NCBI GenBank assembly: GCA_947487595.1
Contig: CANKXJ010000011.1
Span: forward strand, 1 to 19,118
Length of the DNA: 19,118 bases
From: Actinomycetota bacterium
GTDB lineage: Bacteria; Actinomycetota; Actinomycetes; Nanopelagicales; Nanopelagicaceae
Direction of reading: 5' to 3'
Shown here: one piece after another, positions 1 to 6,931 of the stretch
Position numbering within the stretch: position 1 is the stretch's first letter
Layout of the letters: every line of letters starts with the position of its first letter
Made by a program: the position numbers and the translations under genes
Notes under the pieces: model-generated
Told to the model about the DNA's origin: nothing
Seen by the model: only the letters and a program-made list of their open reading frames with translations
Database searches by the model: none

Positions 1-266
1 AGATGCCAGAAGTTGGAGAGCGCTACCTCGGTACCGTTGTAAAGCTTGCAGCATTTGGTGCTTTCATCTCATTGATGCCAGGTAAAGATGGCTTGCTCCA
101 CGTATCTCAGATTCGCAAGATGCATGGCGGAAAGCGCATTGAAAACTTGGAAGAAGTCATGAAGGTTGGAGACAAGGTTCAAGTTGAAATCGGCGAGATT
201 GATCCAAAGGGCAAGTTGTCTTTGGTTCCAGTTCTTGAAGATGGAACAACTGGTTCTGCAGAATAA
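1..266 (+). CDS. pnp: Polynucleotide phosphorylase, C-terminal S1 domain (5' partial)
   Basis: This is the last part of the 3'-to-5' exoribonuclease PNPase, which degrades RNA phosphorolytically. The visible segment is an S1 RNA-binding domain: VGERYLGTVVKL opens the first strand, GAFISLMPGKDGLLHVSQI is the central S1 signature, and GDKVQVEIGEIDPKGKLSL closes it. The frame is open at the left edge; the ATG at position 3 is an internal Met, since S1 is the C-terminal domain of a roughly 700-residue family. The order S1 end followed at once by an M16 peptidase and then dapB matches the gpsI-pepR-dapB neighbourhood of mycobacteria. The TAA stop directly abuts the next ATG, so the two genes are probably translated from one message. 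Confidence 0.93.
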   Translation, partial: MPEVGERYLGTVVKLAAFGAFISLMPGKDGLLHVSQIRKMHGGKRIENLEEVMKVGDKVQVEIGEIDPKGKLSLVPVLEDGTTGSAE

Positions 267-1541
267 ATGAGCGTACGTCGTTCAGTTTTACCTAGCGGTC
301 TGCGCATCGTTACTGAAGAAGTTTCTTCGGTGCGCAGTGCCGCAATTGGTATCTGGGTAAATATTGGATCTCGTGATGAATCCCCGGCAACTGCTGGGGC
401 TTCTCACTTTCTAGAGCATTTACTCTTCAAAGGTACTGAGCGACGCACTGCACTTGAAATCTCATCATCGATTGAATCAGTCGGTGGCGAGATGAATGCC
501 TTCACGTCAAAGGAATACACCTGCTTCTATGCACGTGTGATTGATACAGATTTGCCTATGGCAATCGATGTGATTTCAGATCTCATTACATCCTCGGTTG
601 TCTCAGCCCTCGATGTTGATGCAGAGCGCAAGGTTGTCCTTGAAGAGATTGCAATGCGCGATGATGATCCAAGTGATTTAGTGCATGATCTCTATGCCGA
701 GACTTACTACGGTGACACTCCACTAGGGCGTCCGATTTTGGGAACCGTTGCCTCTATTAAGGGCATGTCTCGCAGTACAGTCAATAACTATTACAAGAAG
801 CGCTACCTGCCACAGGATTTGGTAGTTGCAGTTGCTGGAAACATTAAGCACAAAAAAGTTGTTGCTATGGTTGAAGCAGCCCTTTCAGTTGATGGTTTTC
901 TAGATGTCATGGGTGCGCCAGTTCTTCGCTCAAATGCACAAGATAAGAAAGTTAAGCAACAGAGCGTTGGTTTAATTTCGCGCAAGACTGAGCAAGCACA
1001 CATGTTTTATGGCATGGAAGGTGTTGCTCGCCACGATGATCGTCGCTTTGCAATGGGTGTTTTAGCATCAGCTCTCGGTGGTGGAATGTCATCACGCTTA
1101 TTCCAAGAGATCCGTGAAAAGCGTGGTCTTGCATACTCGGTCTATGCCTTTGCCCAGCAATATGCAGGAAGTGGCCAAATCGGTTTCTATGCAGGTTGTA
1201 ATCCAGCAAAAGCTATTGAAGTTGTGGAGATTATCCGCGAAGTCCTAGCTGATGTTGTTGATAATGGAATGACACATGAAGAGATTGAGCGGGCTAAGGG
1301 CGCCGTTCGTGGTTCTCTGGTTTTGAGCCAAGAGGACTCAGGCTCGCGCATGTTTAGAATTGGTAAGAATGAGATTGTTTATGGCCAAGTTACGGGCTTT
1401 GACGATATTTTGAAATCAATCTCACGCGTAAATGAGCAGGACATACAGGAAATTGCTAGCGCCTTTTTGACTAAAACGCCTACGCTTGCACTTGTGGGTC
1501 CATTTAAGAACACGTCGAAATTTGAAAAGGTGTTGAAATGA
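267..1541 (+). CDS. pepR: M16 family zinc metallopeptidase (PepR/processing-protease-like)
   Basis: This 424-residue protein belongs to the pitrilysin/insulinase (M16) family. The inverted zinc motif HFLEH lies at residues 47-51, with E50 as the general base, and E127 in the segment VVLEEIAMRDDDP sits 76 residues after H51, the spacing expected for the third zinc ligand. The C-terminal half contains the family's second repeat, with the conserved segment LGGGMSSRLFQEIREKRGLAYSV around residues 271-293. It has no signal peptide, so it is probably cytoplasmic; family members act as dimers on peptides or small proteins. The ATG follows the pnp stop with no gap, and the gene ends in an ATGA overlap with dapB, which indicates translational coupling. 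The natural substrate cannot be told from sequence. Confidence 0.93.
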   Translation: MSVRRSVLPSGLRIVTEEVSSVRSAAIGIWVNIGSRDESPATAGASHFLEHLLFKGTERRTALEISSSIESVGGEMNAFTSKEYTCFYARVIDTDLPMAIDVISDLITSSVVSALDVDAERKVVLEEIAMRDDDPSDLVHDLYAETYYGDTPLGRPILGTVASIKGMSRSTVNNYYKKRYLPQDLVVAVAGNIKHKKVVAMVEAALSVDGFLDVMGAPVLRSNAQDKKVKQQSVGLISRKTEQAHMFYGMEGVARHDDRRFAMGVLASALGGGMSSRLFQEIREKRGLAYSVYAFAQQYAGSGQIGFYAGCNPAKAIEVVEIIREVLADVVDNGMTHEEIERAKGAVRGSLVLSQEDSGSRMFRIGKNEIVYGQVTGFDDILKSISRVNEQDIQEIASAFLTKTPTLALVGPFKNTSKFEKVLK

Positions 1542-2275
1542 TTAACGTTGCAGTCCTAGGCGCAAAAGGTCGCATGGGTTCAGAGGTCGTCAAGGCCGTT
1601 GAATCCACTGAGGGCTTGAGCCTTGTCGCAGCGCTAGATCTGGGTGATTCACTTGAACAGTTAAAGGATTCTGGCGCAAAAGTAGTTGTTGATTTCACTA
1701 CACCAGATAGCGTCATGGCAAACCTTGAATTTTTGATTAATAATGGAATAAATGTTGTTGTGGGCACAACCGGCTTTGATAATGCCAAGCTTGCAAAAGT
1801 TAAAGGTTGGCTAGCTTCTAATCCCTCTGTGGGTGTTTTGATTGCACCTAACTTTGCAATTGGCGCAGTTCTGATGATGGAGTTTGCTGAAAAAGCAGCA
1901 CGTTATTTTGAATCGGCTGAAATTATTGAACTTCATCATCCTCTTAAAGTAGATGCGCCAAGTGGCACGGCATCTCGCACCGCAGAGCTCATGAGCAAGG
2001 CACGCAAAGAGGCAGGTCTTGGTGCTCAACCTGATGCTACGACGACTGCACTTGATGGTGCTCGCGGTTCAAAAGTGGGAGATATTCCAGTGCACTCAGT
2101 GCGCGCACGAGGATTAGTTGCACACCAAGAAGTAATCCTTGGTGGACTAGGGGAGACCTTAACGATTCGTCACGATTCACTTGATCGAGCAGGATTTATG
2201 CCAGGAGTAATCCTTGGTATTAGAAATGTAGTTTCACATCCAGGCCTGACACATGGCCTAGATAAGTTCATGTAG
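1538..2275 (+). CDS. dapB: 4-hydroxy-tetrahydrodipicolinate reductase
   Basis: This enzyme reduces the dapA product with NAD(P)H on the way to diaminopimelate and lysine. At 245 residues it has the normal family length. The dinucleotide-binding loop GAKGRMG is at residues 8-14, the GTTGF segment at 76-80, and the catalytic/substrate region ELHHPLKVDAPSGTA has H133, H134 and K137 followed by the SGT motif that binds substrate. The start overlaps the stop of the peptidase gene (ATGA). A conserved C-terminal segment with the motif SLDRAGFMPG (about residues 213-222) is also present. dapA lies about 2 kb downstream, so two consecutive steps of the pathway are encoded in this window, though in separate transcription units. 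Confidence 0.97.
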   Translation: MINVAVLGAKGRMGSEVVKAVESTEGLSLVAALDLGDSLEQLKDSGAKVVVDFTTPDSVMANLEFLINNGINVVVGTTGFDNAKLAKVKGWLASNPSVGVLIAPNFAIGAVLMMEFAEKAARYFESAEIIELHHPLKVDAPSGTASRTAELMSKARKEAGLGAQPDATTTALDGARGSKVGDIPVHSVRARGLVAHQEVILGGLGETLTIRHDSLDRAGFMPGVILGIRNVVSHPGLTHGLDKFM

Positions 2276-2287
2276 AGGGAGATTCAC

Positions 2288-2545
2288 ATGTCAAAAAATC
2301 AAATCACAATGTATAGCGCTGACTGGTGCGGAGATTGCCGCCGTTCAAAGCGTCTATTTGAAGAGTTAAATGTGGAATACACACTTATTGATATTGAGTC
2401 AGATTCTGCGGCAGAAGCGGTAGTTCTCAAAATTAATGGTGGGATGCGCTCAATCCCAGTCATTACTTTCTCTGATGGCACTCACTTAACTGAGCCTTCA
2501 GATAATGACTTGAAGGCAAAGCTTCAAGCTCTCAAAATTATCTAA
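2288..2545 (+). CDS. Glutaredoxin-like protein, mycoredoxin type
   Basis: This is a small 85-residue thioredoxin-fold redox protein. The active-site motif is WCGDC (C14 and C17), the cis-proline segment is RSIPVITF, and the C-terminal segment DGTHLTEPSDNDLKAKL closely resembles mycoredoxin-1 of mycobacteria as I recall it. Mycoredoxins reduce mycothiol mixed disulfides on proteins; whether this organism makes mycothiol cannot be seen here. The residue before the second Cys is Asp, where known mycoredoxins usually have Tyr. A Shine-Dalgarno-like run GAGGGAGA stands just before the ATG, 12 bases after the dapB stop, so it is probably cotranscribed with dapB. Its stop codon overlaps that of the converging azlD by a few bases. 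Confidence 0.85.
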   Translation: MSKNQITMYSADWCGDCRRSKRLFEELNVEYTLIDIESDSAAEAVVLKINGGMRSIPVITFSDGTHLTEPSDNDLKAKLQALKII

Positions 2546-2850
2546 AACCAGTTATAGATTGCAGCCGATGTGAAGGCTGCGCTTAGCACTACAACTGGAA
2601 ATGGTGCTTTGAGAATAAGAGCTATTACCGCTGCCGATACGCCTGCCAAGCGATGATCAATCATAAGCTGTGTTTTTTCGGTAAAGGTCTGCACGGCAAC
2701 CAGAGCACTCAGTAGTGCAATAGGAATTAAAGCGTTTATTGATTGCACTTTAGGGTGGGCAAAAATTCTCTCTGGCACATTGTGACCAGCGTATTTAAGG
2801 GTAAAAGCAATAACGCTCGTGCCTATCGTTGCTATCCAAAATGAGTTCAT
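2542..2850 (-). CDS. azlD: AzlD family branched-chain amino acid export subunit
   Basis: This 102-residue, very hydrophobic protein has about four predicted membrane segments, including IATIGTSVIAFTLKYAG near the N-terminus and INALIPIALLSALVAVQTF in the middle. It matches the AzlD family in size and in its place directly after azlC. AzlC and AzlD form a two-component exporter for branched-chain amino acids, like BrnFE of Corynebacterium. The ATG overlaps the azlC stop (ATGA), which implies coupled translation and a paired complex. The gene ends by overlapping the stop of the converging glutaredoxin-like gene, leaving no room for a conventional terminator between them. Confidence 0.87.
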   Translation of the reverse strand: MNSFWIATIGTSVIAFTLKYAGHNVPERIFAHPKVQSINALIPIALLSALVAVQTFTEKTQLMIDHRLAGVSAAVIALILKAPFPVVVLSAAFTSAAIYNWF

Positions 2851-3509
2851 TTGCGCAATCCAACCGCTATGGCAATAAATGCAGTTGCAATGATTGGCAG
2901 CCCCGCCGGCAAAATCGGTGTCATGGCTAGAGCAAAGATCATGCAGCCAACGGCTAGCACTCGATCACGATTAGTTTTTAGGCGTGGCCATACAAGACCT
3001 AAGAACGCGGCTGGAACTGCCGAATCTAGACCCCATGCGCGAATATCTCCCATGGCTTGCGCGCCAAGGGCCCCAGCTAATGTGAATAAGTTCCAGAATA
3101 GGAATACACCAAAACCGGTGAGCCAAAAACCTTGGCGCATAGCTTTTTCTCCGCGAACTTCCTGACCTAATGCAACGGCAGTTGATTCATCAATTGTGAT
3201 TTGAGCAGCAACGACTCTTTTAAATCCTTTTACTTTTAACCTTGGCGCCATTATCACGCCATACACACCATTTCGAATTCCAAGCAGAGATGCAGTTGCA
3301 ATTCCACTTAATGCACTACCCCCAGCACCGAGAACTCCGATAACTGCGAACTGTGATGCACCGGAAAATGTTAGAAGTGATAACAAGCACGTTTGTAGAA
3401 CTGAAAAGCCATTTGCTACCGCAGCAGCTCCGAAAGCAGTTCCATAGGCCCCAACTGTGATGGAAACGCTCAGCGAATCACGAAATGTGGTGGATTCAAT
3501 TCTGGACAC
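2847..3509 (-). CDS. azlC: AzlC family branched-chain amino acid exporter, large subunit
   Basis: This 220-residue integral membrane protein belongs to the AzlC family. The conserved N-terminal stretch has RDSLSVSITVGAYGTAFG, followed by LTFSGASQFAV (the family's signature with a small-residue GA.Q motif) and a segment IRNGVYGVIMAPRLK. It is expected in the cytoplasmic membrane, working with AzlD to export leucine, isoleucine, valine or methionine. The likely start is a GTG at 3509-3507 with no good Shine-Dalgarno; an ATG eight bases upstream is out of frame. The gene diverges from thyX with about 60 bases between starts. No dedicated regulator (Lrp type) lies next to it, so its control is unknown. 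Confidence 0.9.
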   Translation of the reverse strand: MSRIESTTFRDSLSVSITVGAYGTAFGAAAVANGFSVLQTCLLSLLTFSGASQFAVIGVLGAGGSALSGIATASLLGIRNGVYGVIMAPRLKVKGFKRVVAAQITIDESTAVALGQEVRGEKAMRQGFWLTGFGVFLFWNLFTLAGALGAQAMGDIRAWGLDSAVPAAFLGLVWPRLKTNRDRVLAVGCMIFALAMTPILPAGLPIIATAFIAIAVGLRK

Positions 3510-3556
3510 GCAGACATTCTGCCGTAGATATCCAAAGACTCAAACCCGGCCCCTTA

Positions 3557-3568
3557 TAGGGTGTGGCC
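3557..3568 (+). promoter_or_regulatory. thyX promoter -10 with leaderless start spacing
   Basis: TAGGGT at 3557-3562 matches the actinobacterial -10 pattern TANNNT and is followed by six bases, then the ATG at 3569. Transcription starting six to seven bases after the hexamer would begin on the start codon itself. There is no Shine-Dalgarno and no clear -35. This spacing is the reason for choosing the ATG at 3569 over an in-frame GTG at 3563. Confidence 0.65.
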
Positions 3569-4288
3569 ATGCCTGAGGAAATCATATTTAGAGACGATGT
3601 AACCGTTGAATTAGTAAAATCCAGTGCAAGTGATGCCGACGTAATCTGGGCAGCACGTGTTTCAACTGCTGGTGAACAGTCAATGGAAGAGATTGGTGAA
3701 GACCCAGCTCGCTCTGCCGGATTAATTAACTACCTCGCACGTGAGCGCCATGGATCACCTTTTGAACATACCTCAATGACTTTCTTTATCTGCGCACCAA
3801 TTTTTGTTTTCCGTGAATTCATGCGACATCGCATCGCTTCATACAATGAAGAAAGTGGTCGCTACCGCGAATTAAAACCTGTTTTCTATATTCCATCTAA
3901 GGAGCGCAAACTCATTCAAGTTGGAAAAACTGGTGCCTACACATTTGAGGATGGCACAACGCAGCAGTTTGAAATTACTGTGAGCTCAATGAAGGCTGCT
4001 TACATAATTGCATACGATAGTTACCAAAAGATGTTGGATGCTGGTGTTGCTCGCGAAGTTGCGCGTGCTGTTTTACCTGTGGCAACATATTCATCCATGT
4101 ATGTTTCTATGAATGCCCGTGCACTTATGAACTTTTTATCCCTTCGCACATCCCGTGAAGGCTCACACTTTCCAAGCTACCCACAACGTGAAATTGAGAT
4201 GGTGGCCGAGAAAATGGAAGCCGAATTCGCGAAATTGATGCCGCTCACATACGCAGCCTTTGAAAAGTCTGGTCGCATCGCCCCATAA
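3569..4288 (+). CDS. thyX: Flavin-dependent thymidylate synthase ThyX
   Basis: ThyX methylates dUMP to dTMP using methylene-tetrahydrofolate, FAD and NADPH, supplying thymidylate for DNA. The ThyX signature RHRIASYNEES (residues 86-96) is intact, with the conserved SGRY directly after it. The N-terminal stretch AARVSTAGEQSMEE and the flavin-contact segment RERHGSPFEHTSMTF are also typical, as is SLRTSREGSHFPSYPQREI near the C-terminus. From the chosen ATG the protein has 239 residues, normal for the family. The gene precedes dapA, as in mycobacteria. An in-frame GTG two codons upstream is possible but would lie inside the presumed promoter spacer. Confidence 0.97.
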   Translation: MPEEIIFRDDVTVELVKSSASDADVIWAARVSTAGEQSMEEIGEDPARSAGLINYLARERHGSPFEHTSMTFFICAPIFVFREFMRHRIASYNEESGRYRELKPVFYIPSKERKLIQVGKTGAYTFEDGTTQQFEITVSSMKAAYIIAYDSYQKMLDAGVAREVARAVLPVATYSSMYVSMNARALMNFLSLRTSREGSHFPSYPQREIEMVAEKMEAEFAKLMPLTYAAFEKSGRIAP

Positions 4289-4294
4289 AACGGG

Positions 4295-4307
4295 TAGAGT
4301 TACCGGC
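4295..4307 (+). promoter_or_regulatory. dapA promoter -10 with leaderless start spacing
   Basis: TAGAGT at 4295-4300 fits TANNNT and is separated by seven bases from the ATG at 4308. It lies just after the thyX stop, so dapA probably has its own promoter and a leaderless message. No ribosome-binding site is visible before the ATG. Confidence 0.65.
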
Positions 4308-5198
4308 ATGAGCACGCCAGCGCCATTTGGCCGCATGTTGACCGCAATGGTCACGCCATTTAAAAAAGATGGCTCCATTGATTGGGATGGCATTGAGAAG
4401 ATCGCTGAACATCTTGTTAAAACCGGTCATGATGGCATTGTCGTTAATGGCACAACTGGTGAAGCTCCTACGACTAAATCCTCTGAAAAAGAGGAGATTA
4501 TTAAAGTTGTTAAGCGTGTAGTTGGCTCCAATATCAAAGTTGTTTCAGGTGCTGGCGATAATGAAACTGATTATTCAATCAATCAAGCCAAGCGCAGCGA
4601 AGCAGCTGGTGCTGATGGAATTTTGGTAGTTACTCCTTATTACAACAAGCCACCACAGGCTGGTATCAAGGCTCACTTCTTGGCAATGGCTAATGCAACT
4701 GGTTTACCAATGATGCTCTATGACATTCCTGGTCGCACAGGAGTAGAGATTGAATCTGACACAATCGTTGAACTCTTTGAACACCCTTCAATTGTTGCCC
4801 TTAAAGATGCTAAAGGAAACGTTGCAGCAACGTCTTGGGTAATCAAGCGCTGTGGAATCCCTGTGTATTCAGGTGATGACATCCTTAACTTGCCACTTCT
4901 ATCTGTGGGAGCAGTGGGTTTTGTTTCAGTGTGTGGTCATACAGTCGGATCTGAGCTAAAAGAGATGCTTAACGCTTGGTTTGCAGGCAATCCTGCTCGT
5001 GCACTAGAAATTCATCAGCAATTACTCCCAGTATTTACTGGAACGTTCCGCACACAAGGTGCCATCATGACTAAAGCTGCACTGACACTAATGGGTCTGC
5101 CTGGTGGATATACCCGTCTTCCTTTAGTCGATGCAACAGATGCGCAAGTTGCGCAGTTGCGTGACGACCTACGCGCAGGTGGCGTAGCAATTAAATAA
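4308..5198 (+). CDS. dapA: 4-hydroxy-tetrahydrodipicolinate synthase
   Basis: DapA condenses pyruvate with aspartate semialdehyde, the first step committed to lysine and diaminopimelate. The protein is 296 residues from the chosen ATG. The substrate loop GTTGEAPT, the segment VVTPYYNKP (Y111-Y112), the catalytic Tyr in MLYDIPGRTG (Y138) and the Schiff-base Lys in IVALKDAKGN (K166) are all present at the spacing of the family. The open frame extends 16 codons further upstream to 4260, but that extension lies inside thyX, has no family resemblance, and would bury the promoter-like TAGAGT. The stop overlaps the RNase J start as TAATG, which suggests dapA and rnj are translated from one message. 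Confidence 0.97.
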   Translation: MSTPAPFGRMLTAMVTPFKKDGSIDWDGIEKIAEHLVKTGHDGIVVNGTTGEAPTTKSSEKEEIIKVVKRVVGSNIKVVSGAGDNETDYSINQAKRSEAAGADGILVVTPYYNKPPQAGIKAHFLAMANATGLPMMLYDIPGRTGVEIESDTIVELFEHPSIVALKDAKGNVAATSWVIKRCGIPVYSGDDILNLPLLSVGAVGFVSVCGHTVGSELKEMLNAWFAGNPARALEIHQQLLPVFTGTFRTQGAIMTKAALTLMGLPGGYTRLPLVDATDAQVAQLRDDLRAGGVAIK

Positions 5199-6880
5199 TG
5201 AATCATCCTCACCCAGATCTCGGATTACCCTCACCTTTAGTAAAGGGGGGATTGCGCATTGTCGCTCTAGGCGGCTTAGGTGAAATCGGTCGAAATATGA
5301 CCGTATTCGAAACTAAAGGAAAGCTACTCATTGTTGACTGTGGTGTTTTATTTCCTGAAGATACACAGCCAGGAATCGATTTAATTCTTCCCGATTTCTC
5401 ATATATCCGTGATCGTTTAGATGATGTTGTTGGAGTCTTTTTAACCCACGGCCATGAAGACCATATTGGTGCGCTTCCTTATCTACTTCGCGAACGTGGA
5501 GACATTGCCATTTACGGGTCAGCACTGACGCTGGCCCTTGTCACAGCAAAGCTAAAGGAGCACAGAATTTCTCCACTCACACGCGAAGTTCGTGAAGGTG
5601 GACATGAAGATGTTGGACCGTTTGAACTTGAATTTGTTGCCGTAAACCACTCGATTCCAGATGCATTAGCAGTTGTTATCAACACTGATGCTGGCCGAGT
5701 TCTGGCAACGGGTGATTTTAAGATGGATCAACTTCCACTCGATGGTCGCATTACAGATCTGCGCACTTTTGCTCGTTTGGGTGAAGAAGGCGTTGATCTA
5801 TTTATGGTTGATTCAACGAACGCTGACATTCCAGGCTTTACGCCATCTGAGCGCGAAATTATGCCCGCACTCAATCGCGTTATCGGTTCAACTAAGCGCC
5901 GGGTAATTGTTGCTTCATTTTCATCCCATGTGCACCGCGTTCAGCAGGTGATAGACACAGCGTTAATACACAATAGAAAAGTAATCTTTATTGGACGCTC
6001 CATGGTTCGCAATATGAAGATTGCGCAAGATATGGGTTACCTAACAGTTCCACCTGGAATCCTTATGGATGCAAAGGATCTTGACTCCTTCGATGACAAT
6101 GTTGTTTTGATTTGCACAGGCTCTCAAGGTGAACCGATGGCCGCGCTATCTCGAATGGCAAATGGTGACCATCAGATCCGTGTGGGCGAAGGCGACACAA
6201 TTATATTGGCTTCCTCATTGATTCCTGGAAATGAAAATTCCGTCTTTAGAGTCATTAACGAGCTCACTCGTTTTGGTGCCAAAGTTGTTCACAAAGCTAA
6301 TGCAATGGTCCATGTTTCAGGACATGCAGCTGCAGGCGAGCTTCTTTATTGCTACAACATTGTTAAGCCGCGCTATGTCATGCCTATCCATGGTGAATGG
6401 CGCCACATGAAAGCAAACGCAGAGCTTGCTATTCAAGCCGGAGTACCACGATCAAATGCATTGATTATTGAAAATGGCGTTGTTGTCGATTTAATTGATC
6501 ATGAAGCACAAGTTGTTGGCGCTGTGCCATGTGGATTTGTTTATGTTGATGGACAAAGTATTGGAGACATCACAGAGACATCACTGAAGGATCGTCGCAT
6601 TCTTGGTGAAGAGGGATTCATTTCAGTCATTGTGGTGATTGATTCACAGAGTGGAAAGATCGTTGCCGGACCTGATATCCATGCACGTGGTTTCAATGAA
6701 GATATGGCGCTCTTTGATGATGTGAAATTAAAGATTGAGAAGGCATTGGCTGCAGCTGTTGCCGAAGGAATTAATGGAACACATCAGCTTTCGCAGATTG
6801 TCCGAAAGACCGTTGGTGGATGGGTTGGGGGAGAACATCGCCGAAAGCCGATGATTGTCCCTGTTGTTATTGAAGTTTAA
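5198..6880 (+). CDS. rnj: Ribonuclease J
   Basis: This 560-residue metallo-beta-lactamase/beta-CASP ribonuclease has the usual length of RNase J, an enzyme with endonuclease and 5'-to-3' exonuclease activity in RNA maturation and decay. The metal-binding motif HGHEDHIG is at residues 84-91, NHSIPDA and ATGDFKMD supply later ligands, and the beta-CASP region includes CTGSQGEPMAALSRMA. The segment HVSGHAAAGEL and the MPIHGEWRH motif complete the active site, followed by the C-terminal domain ending in an RKPMIVPVVIEV stretch. The start is set by the TAATG overlap with dapA; there is no separate Shine-Dalgarno. The position between dapA and ftsK is the standard actinobacterial one. Confidence 0.97.
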   Translation: MNHPHPDLGLPSPLVKGGLRIVALGGLGEIGRNMTVFETKGKLLIVDCGVLFPEDTQPGIDLILPDFSYIRDRLDDVVGVFLTHGHEDHIGALPYLLRERGDIAIYGSALTLALVTAKLKEHRISPLTREVREGGHEDVGPFELEFVAVNHSIPDALAVVINTDAGRVLATGDFKMDQLPLDGRITDLRTFARLGEEGVDLFMVDSTNADIPGFTPSEREIMPALNRVIGSTKRRVIVASFSSHVHRVQQVIDTALIHNRKVIFIGRSMVRNMKIAQDMGYLTVPPGILMDAKDLDSFDDNVVLICTGSQGEPMAALSRMANGDHQIRVGEGDTIILASSLIPGNENSVFRVINELTRFGAKVVHKANAMVHVSGHAAAGELLYCYNIVKPRYVMPIHGEWRHMKANAELAIQAGVPRSNALIIENGVVVDLIDHEAQVVGAVPCGFVYVDGQSIGDITETSLKDRRILGEEGFISVIVVIDSQSGKIVAGPDIHARGFNEDMALFDDVKLKIEKALAAAVAEGINGTHQLSQIVRKTVGGWVGGEHRRKPMIVPVVIEV

Positions 6881-6887
6881 GAACGGC

Positions 6888-6899
6888 GCGCCTAGGCGC
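6888..6899. repeat. 12-bp perfect palindrome between rnj and ftsK
   Basis: GCGCCTAGGCGC is a perfect palindrome in the 51-base gap between the rnj stop and the ftsK start. It lies about 33 to 44 bases upstream of the presumed ftsK transcription start, roughly over the -35 region. It could bind a dimeric regulator, or form a short hairpin at the end of the rnj message. There is no T-run after it, so it is not a convincing intrinsic terminator. Confidence 0.45.
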
Positions 6900-6918
6900 T
6901 AAGAAATTACTCATCCTT

Positions 6919-6931
6919 TACGATGAGGAGT
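6919..6931 (+). promoter_or_regulatory. ftsK promoter -10 with leaderless GTG spacing
   Basis: TACGAT at 6919-6924 fits TANNNT and is followed by seven bases and a GTG at 6932. The GAGGAG run in the spacer is only one base from the GTG, too close to act as a Shine-Dalgarno for it. An in-frame ATG at 6923 lies inside the hexamer and so is less likely to be the true start. Confidence 0.55.

Noticed and set aside
4260..4307. Extended N-terminus of dapA from the ATG at 4260
   Set aside because: It lies inside thyX, has no DapA-like residues and would place the -10-like TAGAGT inside the coding region.
5234..5246. Inverted repeat CCTTTA-G-TAAAGG near the rnj start
   Set aside because: A one-base centre cannot fold as an RNA hairpin with all pairs, and the bases encode ordinary residues (SPLVKGG). 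It may be a chance palindrome.
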